Assembly (NCBI RefSeq): GCF_000003815.2
Contig: NC_049981.1
Coordinates: forward strand, 12,012,483-12,074,482
Direction: 5' to 3'
DNA length: 62,000 nt
From: Branchiostoma floridae
Taxonomy: Eukaryota > Chordata > Leptocardii > Amphioxiformes > Branchiostomatidae
Shown: piece by piece, positions 35,804 through 48,315 of the stretch
Position numbering within the stretch: position 1 is the first letter of the stretch
How the letters are laid out: each line of letters opens with the position of its first letter
Position numbers and translations under genes: made by a program
The notes under the pieces: model-generated
Seen by the model: only the letters and a program-made list of their open reading frames with translations
Database searches by the model: none
What the model was told of the DNA's origin: nothing

Positions 35804-37773
35804 GGGGGGGGGGGGGGGCCAAACACGCCCCTTTTTTCCCAAAAGGGGGTTAGGCAAGCCCTTTCAAATTTGATTTTGCGTATTTCGTAGCAAAAGTTGT
35901 ATTACCATATAACAAAATTTGTAGTAACGTGAATAAATTTTGGTCTGTTTCTTGTCTTAAATTCAGCATAATATGTTGGGGGGGGGGGAGTCTCCTGATT
36001 GCATTTACTATAAAGCATTATCAGGGCCCCCATGCAGACCCTCACTTTTTTCTGCCCTTCACCCTTTCTAAAATGGAATGGATTTTCGAGGTAACTCACA
36101 TGTTATCATATCATGGCTAATGTACATGTATACCTGGATCCCAGTAAATTTGCACTTCAAGGTTCTTCAATTTCAAAGGGAGTAATGTATACAGAGGCTT
36201 TCTAGCTGTCTGGGCTTTTGCATAACTTTTCCCACAATCTCTTGGGAGTCAGTCAGCGACCGTGTGGCCAAATCTCTTCCTGTCCGAAAAGCGAGAAAGG
36301 GGTGGATTACCGGAGAGCGCATAATCTCCAAGCAGATGTTCAAAGATGATAATGATGAACAGTCCCATCTTCCCCTGACCTTCACTGTCAGACACAGGGA
36401 CACAAGGTCAATGCACAAAAATTCACTATAATTCAGCTGCTTAGAGATACTGTAAATGTTGAAATTTTCACACTAGTTTATTTTCAGTTTTGGCATTTTT
36501 AACCTCTATGCCTAAACTTAAAATTCCTTGTTTTGTGTTGTGTTCTGCCTACTTGTTTCATCCTTCAGCTCAAAACCACCGCGAACACTCCATTTTCTCC
36601 CTACCACAAAATTAAGGCAAGTCAACACCATCCTTGATCCATATTCTTAAAGATTCCTCAAATACCGGTATTTCTGCATTTTTTATAAGAAATACTGTTG
36701 GTACAATTGCCGCTATTTCTGTGAATGCTCATTGGGCATTGTCAAATCCTGTTATCTCTGAAGGATACCGGCCATCTGTAGCTGTGCATCATGAAACTTT
36801 AATGAGAAGAAATAAGCTCCCTACTTGTTGTAGTGTCTAACAGCTCGATTCCCATAGGGCATTCTGTCATGCTATTGAACCTTTATATGTACTGTCAGTA
36901 TTCAAAAGGCCAACCATCGGTGCATTCAATATGTACCTTAGTGGAAGAAATTGTGATTCTCTTGATGCTATAAATGGATGCTTTAGTCCCCTCTGTGCAC
37001 CAGCATTTGTACTAATATTTTGTATTCCTGTAATGTAGGAGATGTTTTTTTTTACTATGATAGGTTTTAGGATAGGTACATTTACTCATAGTTATGAAAT
37101 AGCAATTGAATCAGGGCTATGTCAGGAAATTTTATTGTGAAGTTTAGCCTGAAAATGTATAATAAATGCCAAGCCCAGTGCTATCTCCAGCTTTCATTTT
37201 TATTGTGTCCAACTAATTGTTTGGGCTCTCATGTAGCGGACTTTCTTGCTTTTGTTTGATTTAGAAATCTGTTATTTTTAGCTTGCAAGCTTGAAGGAAG
37301 ATGAAGGTGAAGCAGGTCTGACTGTGGATATAGGTGCTGTGACGACCTAATACCCTTTTAGTGGCTGAGACTTTGTTGAAGTGATTCTAGTCGAGATAAC
37401 AGCTGAGTTTGGCTCCCAGAGATTGCAACAAATCACTTGGGGATCCCTGTAATGACCAACTTCACCTGCGGAGTTGATAGAAAAGTCTGTGTTTGGAACT
37501 CGCAGACCAACAATGACAGAAAAGGTACAGATCCTCAGAGATGCAGAACCAAGGCAAGCGACTTGAAAGCTTTAGCTTCATTTTCCCAGTACAAATAGCA
37601 AAGACTACTCAGACGACTAAGATAAGCACTTTTAGAATTTAAGCAAGGTCTCGTAAACCGTTGATTCTCCCAGTGGCCGAAAATGCAAATCTTTTAAAGT
37701 AGTCTGGTGGTTAGAAATCCCATTTCTAGTCCACAGTGCACGTGTATTACAGCTCTAAGACTACTAGTACTAT

Positions 37774-37923
37774 TACTGTATTTTCTCAATTAAAGTACAC
37801 ATCTTTTAAACTGTTGAAAATATGTTCAAGTTGTTGCCCAAATCAGGTGTTTTGTCAGTGACTTGGACCAAATCGGGGGTGCATACTTTATTTCGGGGTG
37901 CACACTTAAATCGAGAAAGTACA
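37774..37923. repeat. Short relative of the 21.1-kb MITE
   Basis: The ends (tactgtattttctcaattaa and ttaaatcgagaaagtac) are imperfect inverted repeats. The inner gggggtgcatactttatt matches the inverse of the 21.1-kb subterminal motif aaagtacgcaccccc. About 150 bp. Confidence 0.55.
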
Positions 37924-38835
37924 AGTCAAGTACATGTACTAAGTAAGAAGAATGTCTTAAGATTCGACAATAACTTGACATCAATAGTGCAGTGCTTGCA
38001 ACACTTTTCATCGATGTGAGTCCATTGATTTTGTATCAGCCTGGAGTCTGACATGATTGATCAGTGGGGTTTGTTCAATGGGAAACATTTAGCTCAACCA
38101 AGAATGCTTTTCAATGCTATTTGAAAAGACAAAAATTAAAGTGTTATATGTCAGATAGAGCAAACCATCTCATTTGAATTCAGTACTGTGTTGTTATCTA
38201 CGTGTGTAGAAACAATCTACCAAAAACATTATGTTCATTGTCCATTTCCACATTTACCTTAATTTGGGCATCCTTCTTTGATAGTCACATTTATCCATTT
38301 TTTCTTTGTATACAGCGTTCTCTTTAGAGATGATAATTTGGAATATATGTAAGAGATGGTGTGATAATTTCCATAAGCATAATGCCTAACCATCCTCTAT
38401 ATATTCCCATGTGTCTGGGATTGTCAGCTGTAAGTGGCAGGGTTCAAGGCCAGTCCATTAGTCTGGCTTAGCAGGGGGGTTACAGGGCAGGCAGCCAGCA
38501 GGGAAATCCTGTGAGAAATGGTTTAGATATTGTGCCACAGGGTATCAGTGTGTGATGTGCATACCTCCATAGGCAATACACAGAAAGCTTCAGGATTATG
38601 TATGGTTTGTATACAGTAGGCAGTATACATGTAGTCTTTTACTAGAAGAAAGTCAATATAGCGTACTAGAGAGCATCAAGAAGATAGAGATGTGAGTGGG
38701 GTACAATGTGTACAGTTGTAAACGCAGGTGTAAAGGTAAAACAGATGACCCAAGGGCAGACTGGGCACTTTCTTGGGATATACTACTTAAATGTTGCTTT
38801 GCTAGGGGTATCATTTTCAGCAAAGTATACTGAGT

Positions 38836-38935
38836 NNNNNNNNNNNNNNNNNNNNNNNNNNNNNNNNNNNNNNNNNNNNNNNNNNNNNNNNNNNNNNNNN
38901 NNNNNNNNNNNNNNNNNNNNNNNNNNNNNNNNNNN
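38836..38935. other. Assembly gap (100 N)
   Basis: Exactly 100 N, the usual placeholder for a gap of unknown size. Distances across it should not be trusted. Confidence 1.
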
Positions 38936-41536
38936 CTTGAGGCTTACATTTATGTCTCATGCTCCTAATACATGGGGCCACTAGTGTGAGTCCCCCTCCA
39001 AAAGGACTAGACAAAGCAGGCACGTAAGTGACATATCAATGTACAAATGTGGTTTGGTATTATTAGTTAAAACACACTGTGCTGCCTTCCTGAAGAAACT
39101 ATGATAATTGCTTTTATCTTCAGTAAGATTGAGCATCCTCCTCCTTCCTTTCATTAGTGGAGAGCGATGGATGATGGTTGATGCTGTGTCCCTGTGTCTG
39201 GGGCAGTAGGTCAGGGCTAATAGTTGGAATATCCCTGGATGGTCATTAGTTACAGTATTCCAATCCTGGTGTAGCTGCAATGAGAACATATTGATCAGCC
39301 TTATTCCAAGGCCATATGCAAGGCTTGAGGTATGTATTCATTCAGCTTCTTGAAGTTCATAACATGTACAACATTGTAAGCATAGGATGTCTATGGAAAT
39401 GAATTGTTAATGAGTAGTCTACCCAAATGTTTCAGACATGTGACTGATTGTGAGAGTTCAAGGGATCTATATTGGTGAAGGTTTATACATGACTGTATGT
39501 GATCAGAATTTCAATTAGACTGGTAAAGATAAGCACAACTGGTTTTAACATGTCTTTTTTTTAATATATAAAGAACATAGTATCATTTTCACAGACAAGG
39601 TCATGTATAGTTTACGTAGTCTCGATCTGAAAATTTATCATCAGAAAAATGGCCAAATTTTCCTAGTAGACAAAACAAAAGCCAGCCTTCTTCATTTTAT
39701 AGCATATCTCCTTGCAAGTTTAATCCTTTGGCCCTATGAGGCCTATTGTGTGTTATGAGTGTCAGTGTCACATTATACCACTACTGTAACAGTAGCACAA
39801 GCTGAGGTGGTTCTCATTTACCAAATTCCAGTATTCCCAGTTGGCCACCCCAATTTAAGTACAGTACTGTAAACTGTAAAATATTTTTCCTTTAGTTTTA
39901 TCTTACATTTTAAGCAGTGGCCGCTCCAGCCCACAATCACCCCCTTCCATACATGTACATGTATTTGGTCTTCCGCATGCTCCCTTTCCCTTTGCTTCAC
40001 CATAAATTTAAAGCATTGCCTTCTTTTCCCTGTCTCCAAATCAAGTCTTGCAACCTTAAATGACTGAATAGTACATGGATCTTCACCTAATAAAATGAGT
40101 CCACCGCCTGTCTATATCTCTCATTAAGGTGCTTTTTAAGGCAGTATCCTATAACTGTAGTTTATGATACACTTTGCTGAAAAATTCTGTGAGTCCCTTG
40201 GTGCAGTGAACCTGTATATGGACCATCTGTCCATCCTTAGGTATCTATCAGTGAGGCTGTGATGGAGGTTTCCTGGTCCCTATACCAGTGTACAAGCCAA
40301 GGTTCGTCCTACTTCACTTCACCCAGACAGACCCATTTTCTCATATTGAGTCAATTTTAAACAAATCTAAAACTGGTCCATTGCCAACAAAAGACCTCTT
40401 CCCCTCTTTGTTGTTGGTTATAATAAGACATTAGGAAGACCTTTCAAATGAACAAAGAAATGTAAAGACCTCTTCAGCTTACATATACACCGGGCACTTT
40501 GAAAGCCTTTTGAAGATGTTTACTGAAGTGAAGAACACAAGCAGAAGAGCTCTTAGCATTTCTTTGTTCCCTCAGTGTCTTGAGAAAGTCTTCCCGACTT
40601 CTTGTCTCGTTCCAGTGACTCTGGCCCCCCACTAGGAGCTCACCTTAGAGTACTGTAAAAGCCTTTGCTTTTGTGGTTGTTTTACTTAAGTAGGAGGGAA
40701 AAGAAAGTTTACAGAAGTTACAAGAGTTCAGAGACCTTATACTTCCGTGAAATATAAATTTGTAGACTTATGTTTCATCTTGTGTCATTGACTTTAATTA
40801 GCATTATTCATTTTTTACCAAAATGCATAATGTATGCATCATTGTGTACACCTTTAAAGACCAACCCCATACTATAAAACCACCCAATAAATTCGGCTAA
40901 CGTAAACTACTATAGAGCTCAGTCTTCTGTTGACTGTGGTGGAGTTCACATTGGGGAAGGCTGGCTGAGACCTCTGACCAACAGAAGTTTATTTTCAATT
41001 TAATTTTGATTACACACACACACACCAAAAGCTAATACCTCCATTTTTCATTGAGGTAATTAATAGAAACACTGCAAACATTTCACGTTTTACAGTATAT
41101 GGTCGATCTAAACTGGTGTTTCACGAACAAGTGCCTTTTTCTTCAGAACATACTTTCCTTGATGTGGCTTTGATATTTCATACAAAGAGGGCCGCCTACT
41201 TTCCCTGTGGACAGGAAGAGTCAGCCTGTATTGGCCAGCCTCATTAGCATGTCCTGTTGAAATGTTTGGATTCAGCAGGTATAGTCAATAACCATTTATC
41301 ATTACTGACATTGTGGAGAAATATTGTATGGCATCACCTGGGAGTGAAATTGATGGGTGTACATGTAACTTTTCCTCCACCTTTTGCCTCCCCCACTATG
41401 CACCCTCTTTCCTGATATGAACTCATTGGTGACACCTTGATGTAGTGCTGTCCCCTGGTGGTCTTGATATGCAGTCTTGTGTGTGTCTGTCCTAGAGCAT
41501 CTGCTTTTCACTACCACCAAGCAGAAAGCCAGTTAG

Positions 41537-41742
41537 AAGAGGGTCTGCATGGGGGGTCCCGACAACGCTTTACACTGAATTTAGAAGAATCCTCTACGTA
41601 TTACGCTAAATCAAGGAAGGCAATTGCGCTAAAATTGGTCGCCTCGCTACGAATTACATAGATAAGATGGTTTTCCCTACGAGTTACGGGAAATAAAAAT
41701 AGGCTGCCTACGCCTTACAGAAAAGAGCATGCAGACCCTCTT
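41537..41742. mobile_element. 206-bp element with 15-bp perfect inverted ends
   Basis: aagagggtctgcatg (41537-41551) is mirrored exactly by catgcagaccctctt (41728-41742). A taga on each side may be a short target duplication. The same terminal motif occurs singly at 25911 and 36028. Confidence 0.75.
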
Positions 41743-41885
41743 AGAAAAGTATAGCTGTAACTATTACTGGTAAAAGCAAAAAGTTAAGGTGCATTTTTGT
41801 TTGCGGTTTGGTTCGTGGTTTGGTCACAATCTTTGGTTGGTAGATAACCTTGTGGTTGGGAAGGCCTGACGTATAGAGTAATTTA

Positions 41886-41966
41886 GCTTGGGCCCTCCAG
41901 CAGCTTTCTTTTAATCTTCAGAGGGCATTTCAGTTGCAAACTTTGAAACAGGATAAGTCAGAATGG
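41886..41966 (+). repeat. Dispersed repeat fragment (gggccctc ... ctttgaaacagga family)
   Basis: Shares a gcttgggccctccagc start and a ctttgaaacaggataagtca end with 51539-51720 and 61336-61526. This copy is the shortest of the three. Confidence 0.6.
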
Positions 41967-44900
41967 GATTACTAGTAATTAATTTTCATAGTTTTTGCTA
42001 TGTAGGTAACATTGATGAAGACAAATGTAACTGTATGTTGATTATGCAAATTAAGTTGAGTTACAGCATTAATGAGGGATATACCTGTATGTAACAGTAT
42101 TCATATTTTGGTTATTGTAAAATGACAGTAGCTACATTTTGTAGTTCATACATGTAGCTAAGCTTGGTTTAAGAGAAACTTTTTATAATTGATATTAGTA
42201 ATTCAAGTCATGGCCCAATCTGCATAATTGATGAGAAAATTACATAATTAATCATGGCCAACTCATCTTAGTGACACATGTAGGTTAGACAAAGGTATCT
42301 ATCAGTCCGACATGAATTATGTAAACTTTGACATTATATTTATTTGCATATTTGGGGAAGTGATATACCAAGCTTCCTGAAGAAGGATATTTGCAAAAGA
42401 CATGTACTTAGTGATTTGGCAGGAGGAGATAAAATGATTTGAATTCATATAGATTATGCTAATAAGAGACATCTTTGCATGCCATTTGCATTAAAGACAA
42501 AATTACTTGGCAAAGGTATGAGTGGTGGAACTCTTTCTTTTTTCAGGCTGGTGGAAAAGTACTCCCCTTAGTGTTCATTATCAGTAGTCTCTGGGGAACA
42601 CATTTACAAAGCTGACAAGTTAGAAGGATTATGTTTATTGTTTTAAGCTACTGTCTACACCCGAAATTGACTTCTGTTTTGGTTCAAACATGTGTAGGGC
42701 AGATCTAGACTGCTCTTTGCACTTTTCCAGCCAGATACATGTATTTTGCTGCTCTCAAATTTTAGTTTGTTTTTGCTACCGGATAGTCCCAGAATTGAGG
42801 TACAATACTAGGCAATGGACGTGGCAGCAAAATGCTCAGTACTAGATGTGTCTCTTACTTTTAATTTGCCCAATCTCTCACCACCATAGTTTAGCATGTT
42901 GTCATGCCTCTAAAATGTGGCAGAAATACTGCAAGATGTTGTCACTTAGTTTATACAAAATGTACCATACACACACACATAGGGATGTTTGATCTTTATA
43001 AAAGTTGTCATCCAAAGCTGAGACCATAAGGCAGGTTGCATTTTGTGGAAAAATGATCTAGATGTTGTCTCCTATTCCTGGCATCTCTCCCAGACAATGG
43101 AGATGTAGTGATATCATGGTTAATGGGTGGCCAGGGGGATGGTGTGATAATCCGTTACAAATTGCACAGGACAGGAAGATTGGAAAGTAATCAGAGCCAT
43201 TTGAAGAGAAACTTATATTACATGTAGAGAGCAAATTAACGATGGAAAAGTTGTACCATGTTTTAAAACATTTTTTTAATAATGTAAAATCATGGACTTG
43301 GGTTAGAACTTAATGTATGAAATACATGTACACAATACTACACATGTATTCAAACCAACAGACTGCCTCTACACCACCTAGCCAATGTATGTGGTTCTTC
43401 TGAAAGTTTTTCTGATTAACAAAAGCATTACTGGATAAGAATCCTATCTGCTGTGACCACCTGTTCACACATATAGACCAGATTGTTCTTCGGATCCCCA
43501 GCGTGGTATTATTGGGTAGTTTTGACTGTAGTCCCTGTTCCATCCATCAAACTTCCACTCACAACTTTTTCACTTATCCAGTGCTCACTAGTAGACCTCT
43601 TTGGCAGATGTACACACTAAAATAATGGCAAGGGGTTTGGTTATAATCCAACCATTGTCCTTTATTGTCATTTTTATGGAGCAGTGCCCTTGACTCCACA
43701 AACCTGAGATAAGAGGATTCGACCATGTAGTTTTAGAGGCATGCAGCGATGTACTGAAAGTAAAGCCTGCCCTGCAGCGCACAGTTTGTTATACTTGATA
43801 CACCAAGTGTGCCGACACTTGATGTCAGAATGTGAAATATTCCCTGGGGAAGTCAGGGTCAAGTACAGGAGCAGCAAGACCATTCATCTGTGCTCCATGA
43901 CTTTTTGCTGACACTAGGCCAGACGATGTTGAAAGAGGACAATTGCAGGCATGTTTTATGCATGTTTAGGGATATGCAAGATCCTAGCTAGAAGATGGGG
44001 TGATAGAAAGGTTTACACCAAACACTCATCACCTAAGTATCAGTCAGTGCCTCCTGCATTTTTCCGCTGGTAAGTTTTTATATACATTAAATTTTGTATT
44101 CAAGTTTTGTTTTTCCTTCATGTAGGCATCTTTTGTGCTTTGTGTCCGGCATTTTCACACCCTCACGTTTCCCAGTGACTGTAGACATTGCTTTAAAATT
44201 GTGTATTTTCTCTCAGGGCAGTTTAAGTCATGCACGTGTCATATATTCCAGTCTAGTCATGGTACTAATGACCCTGGGCAAGGAAGATGTTTATTTTTGT
44301 AGTTCTTGCCAGCCTGCCCTGCAAACCCTACCAGCATGTTGCTAGTCACCGCTGACCGCGCGGCTGCGCACCCGCCATCAGCCTGGTTTCACTGCTGCCA
44401 GCTATTTGACACCAAGAGAGCTGTCACATGAATTAAACTGTGACAGTACCAGGTATTGCAGGATAGAATCATTTTCAAAAATCAATGTCTACTTATTTCC
44501 GCCATTTGTTACAGATAAAGTTTACTTACCAAAATCCTGAAAGCTAGAAAAAGCATGTTACCCCTTATCGGGGCAAATTTTACTCTTGCAAATGTACATT
44601 TGTACATTTATGTATAAAACATTGCTGATAGAACCTCTGTTAACATGTGATTTGGTACTTATCATGTCAATTCGGAACAGCCTTTTTATGCAAAGCACGG
44701 CAGTTTGTATTTGGGCCAACTCTGAAGTTAGCTTGGTGTGCTGCCAAAATCCATGTTTTATTGCCAAGGATTTGCCATGATTGTTTTGACTTTGACGTTA
44801 TCATCTTTGTACTATTCTATAGGGAAGTAGAAGGGGTATCATTATAGTGAGAAACACTCGACACCCTCCAATGAGAGTACATTGTGCCTTTCACATTTTT

Positions 44901-47006
44901 CATTTGGAGCAGCCCCATTAGATATGAGTGTTACCAGTATGTCACTTCAATGACTGTTATCTTTTATGCATTATTACATTTGAAAGAGGCTTAGACTATA
45001 AGGAAAATTGTGGTAATTTCCTTCACATATCTTTGATTCATACTTATCATAGACTTCATAGACTTCATAGTTCATAGACATGTTTATTAGAGTTTGATAG
45101 AAATCATTGGACTAAACTGTCTTATAATTGCAAAAATTACCTGTAAAAGTTTGTACCATCAGAACTAATATGATTTTTCAATGTAATGATCTATAGTAAT
45201 TTTGTTTTAATCTTAGGTTACAGAGCTTAACTTTATATGGAGCTGGGCTTCTGTTATCATATTGTAATTTCTGGGTTTTTTTCTGGTGTGCGCTTACCTA
45301 GAACTTAAAACCAGTGTTTCTATCACTGTACAGTGACTGTGACTTTAGCACACTCGCTAACTTGAAAGCACTGTATACCCTCCATTTTCTCCTCACTGCA
45401 AGATAAAATCGCCACAATCTTAAAGGAGTTTACAGTATAATGTAACTTTAGGATTGCCCTTAACTTGATGTGTGGAAACTAGTCACCGTATAGGTGGGAC
45501 TTTGCCAAACTTCCTTGGCAAACTTCTCTAACTATCTGCTTCAGAAATTGGACTTCCTAGAAAGGTCCTGCCCAGCAGAAATTGGAGACAACTTGAGAAC
45601 ACGATATGCTGGAAGGAAGTAACAAACATGTTGGACACATTCAATAGCATGCTGGATGAAATCCCATATGTTATGCCTGCATGCATGAAATTTCATCTGC
45701 ATTGGTGAATGACATGGTATATTGTAGGAAGCTAAACTGTAGGTCTGACACACTACTAGTAAGTGATTGGTCATACTGACTTACCGGCCAACCCTTCGGA
45801 AATTAAACAGAAGAACTCAAGTGTGGCCTAGAAAAAAAATTGCTCGGGTTGTGCTTCTGAAAAAATAGGGTTGGTAGGTAAGGGATTCTCTAGACTTTGG
45901 GCTGCAATAACAGTTTCGTATGTCCGATTTTTGTAGGGTGAAGTTTTGCCTCTTACCATAATGAGACACACTTATAAGGTAGATATATAATGTACAAGAC
46001 TAGTGTAGATATAGGCACATACAAGTATATTATGTATATGAAACATCTGACTTATCAGAAGCCATCGTCATCAGTTGTGTGTGTCATCTTTATATGAAAT
46101 CTGGTGCTTAGAGTCTTAAGTTACATCAGAATATGGTTTAATTTCTAAGACGGGTAAGCCATTAGTGAACACATGACACGTCTACAATGTACAGTTGTAT
46201 CTGTCCAACTCGCTTTAAAAAAATCTTTCCCAAAGAATCGATGTGAATCAAAATGTTGCCTAAGCCTTATGTAGAAGGGGTATGCTGGCTCGCTTTGCCT
46301 AATAATACATTGTTCAACATTCTGAGAGGGTTCACAACAACATGTGGCAGCACATTACCATTCCAAGCACTCCCCTTGATTGTTGCCCACTTTTGAGCAT
46401 GACCAACAATTTTCCCCGACATTGTTGGTGGTGTGCAGCAGCCTTCAACAAACAGTCTAAAACCTGTGGGAAGCCTACTGAACCCAGTCCGTTACCATGC
46501 AGGCTTAAAGGTCTGATTCAATACCACATTATCAGCAACCTAAACGATGTGTTGTCTTCGGGGACTCAGAAAAGTGCTGTGTGAAGGATTCTCTTTGTGA
46601 GTCGTTAAGCAAGTTGAATTACTTTCGTGCCTTTCTTGGAGGAAGGGCTTTGATCTATTGTAAGCTTGATAGAATTTAGATTCCACGGAAATCACCAAAT
46701 GTAAGGCCAAGTGAAGCAGACTCTGTCTGGAATATCTTTCCAGCCGAATGCTCACGGTAGCCTCACATTATTCCAGCAGCCCACTGGTACTGTACTGTGT
46801 GTTGTTATGAGCATGCAATGTATCTGTTCGACTTTGAAAAAGAACTCTTTCTCAATTTATTGGTAGTGATAAATTTTCTGCCTTATAGATCTAGCCCTTC
46901 ATAGAAGACCAGCTAGGGGACCGATAAAACCAGGTATAGGTGGACAAGCAGTCTGTATAGACTGGATTCTTGATGTTGGTGTCAATGGTAAAAATGATCT
47001 GACTTG

Positions 47007-47048
47007 GAGTCTAAAGGGACCACTGCTTTTTGGTGGTCCCTTGGACTC
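47007..47048. repeat. Hairpin at the edge of the 47.0-kb element
   Basis: gagtctaaagggaccac and gtggtcccttggactc form a stem of about 16 pairs with one indel around a 9-base loop. It abuts the inverted end that starts at 47048. Confidence 0.6.
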
Positions 47049-47939
47049 TAACATCCATTGGCATAATACCGGTCGGTTTACTGCAATTTCTCAAGCAATG
47101 CTAATTTGGCAAATGATCAACGCATCATTTTCTCCAGTTACATGTTGCTGTTACAGCTTACCTTTGCCACTTCTTCTGTGTAAATTATTTTGTCTCTCTG
47201 GTCCTGCTAAAAACATAATATCGCAATTGGAAGACACCGCGGAATTGCACGGAGAACGGGCGCGTGGTTGGAAGGGGGTGCACTATACCGGTCGAACGAA
47301 ACACGGCACAATTAACTGCCGCTATGTACCTTTATACATCCTCTGTTGTTCCTTTCTTTCCTGTTAGTAGTTGCACAAAACAAAAATCTGCATGAGCATA
47401 CAAAAAGTCATGAGAAAATGGGCGTATACAGACAAGAATTTTCATTTAATTTTGATCCGTCACAACCGCTATGACGTAAAACTTTACTGCTGGCCGTAGC
47501 ATTAAAAATGGCGGGAAAATGGCGGCATACGTTCAATTTGACCCATTCAGCCGTAGATCCGGGCGATAATGCAACGGTTCCTCACACTTTTACACGAGTT
47601 GTAGGTCACCAAAAGAAATTCAAGATTGCTGTTGAATCATGCTCGTCTTGTGCCGTGAGCACATGTGATTATTATCTACAAATCTGGCGATGAACGTGAC
47701 AGTGTGTTTGTCCCACGACGAGCTCGCCTGCCCCGAAAATGACCTGAAAACTTTTGGCCTTGTTGTCTTCGAATGCATTGTTATCGATGCTTTGTAAATT
47801 ATGTATTTGACACCTAGATGTCTGAAGTGTGCATACCTTAGAAATAACTATTGTTGCATGTGTAGATCTCCTTAAGTTCCACTATTTTTAATCGACCGGT
47901 ATAAGGCTTATGACCGGTATTATGCCAATGCATGTTAAG
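47048..47939. mobile_element. 0.9-kb inverted-repeat element
   Basis: ctaacatccattggcataat at 47048 is mirrored at 47912-47939 (attatgccaatgcatgttaag, one mismatch). The same end occurs at 29885-29920. The interior (47210-47760) is CpG-richer than its surroundings and contains two aaaatggcgg motifs (YY1-like) and an atgacgtaa motif. It could therefore be an element, a promoter of MGAT1, or an element used as one. The 61-residue open frame inside is not recognisable. Confidence 0.5.
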
Positions 47940-48135
47940 TCAGATATGTCATTTTGGTAAGGTGGTCACTTGGTTTGATGGTATATAAAAGAGTAATATG
48001 GATCGTGGGTATTTTCCAGTTGAATCCAAGGACATGTACTTGTGTTATTGAATTTTTGTGATCTTGTACACTCAGCCAACCATTGGTTATTGCCTGGAGC
48101 AATGTTATTGATGTGCTTATCTTTCTGTTTTGCAG

Positions 48136-48315
48136 ATATCACCATGCGACAACACCGTAGGTGACAAAAGTGCCTTGTCCCACTCTCTCCCGTCTCGCTG
48201 ACAGGCGATTGCGATGACCAAACGCCGTCGCATCGTACTATGGGGTGCCATCGTTTTTCTGGCGTGGAATATTCTCACCTTCTTTGTCGTACACAGGCCT
48301 TCCTCAGATCAGCAG
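48136..48315 (+). CDS. MGAT1: MGAT1 exon with start codon: signal anchor
   Basis: The first 78 bases are 5' UTR (with the uORF). The coding part, 48214-48315, gives 34 residues: a basic start (MTKRRR) followed by a hydrophobic run ([20 protein letters not shown]). This is the type II Golgi anchor; the human protein has the matching VLWGAILFVAWN. The exon ends in phase 0 at CAG|GTGGGT. Confidence 0.95.
48144..48164 (+). CDS. Upstream ORF in the MGAT1 5' UTR (MRQHRR)
   Basis: The exon that carries the MGAT1 start opens at 48136 after a strong acceptor (ctttctgttttgcag). Eight bases in, accATGc starts a six-codon frame, MRQHRR, ended by TGA. It is in a different frame from the main ATG 70 bases later and does not overlap it. 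Its Kozak context (A at -3) is at least as good as that of the main start. It could dampen or pace translation of MGAT1. Confidence 0.45.
   Translation: MRQHRR

Larger units (their letters stand above)
35804..47006. other. Gene-free stretch with repeats and a second gap
   Basis: No supported exon. It holds the elements listed separately (37774-37923, 41537-41742, 41886-41966), a fragment near 36440-36620 of the ccaccgcgaacactcc family, a related degenerate copy near 45330-45440, and the gap at 38836-38935. Confidence 0.4.

Noticed and set aside
34672-35890. Long open frames of 340-393 codons
   Set aside because: They run through the N gap and contain almost no real sequence.
31780-39965. 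Frequent acatgtac palindromes
   Set aside because: Spread across the whole window at many places; looks like a general sequence preference and not a specific site.
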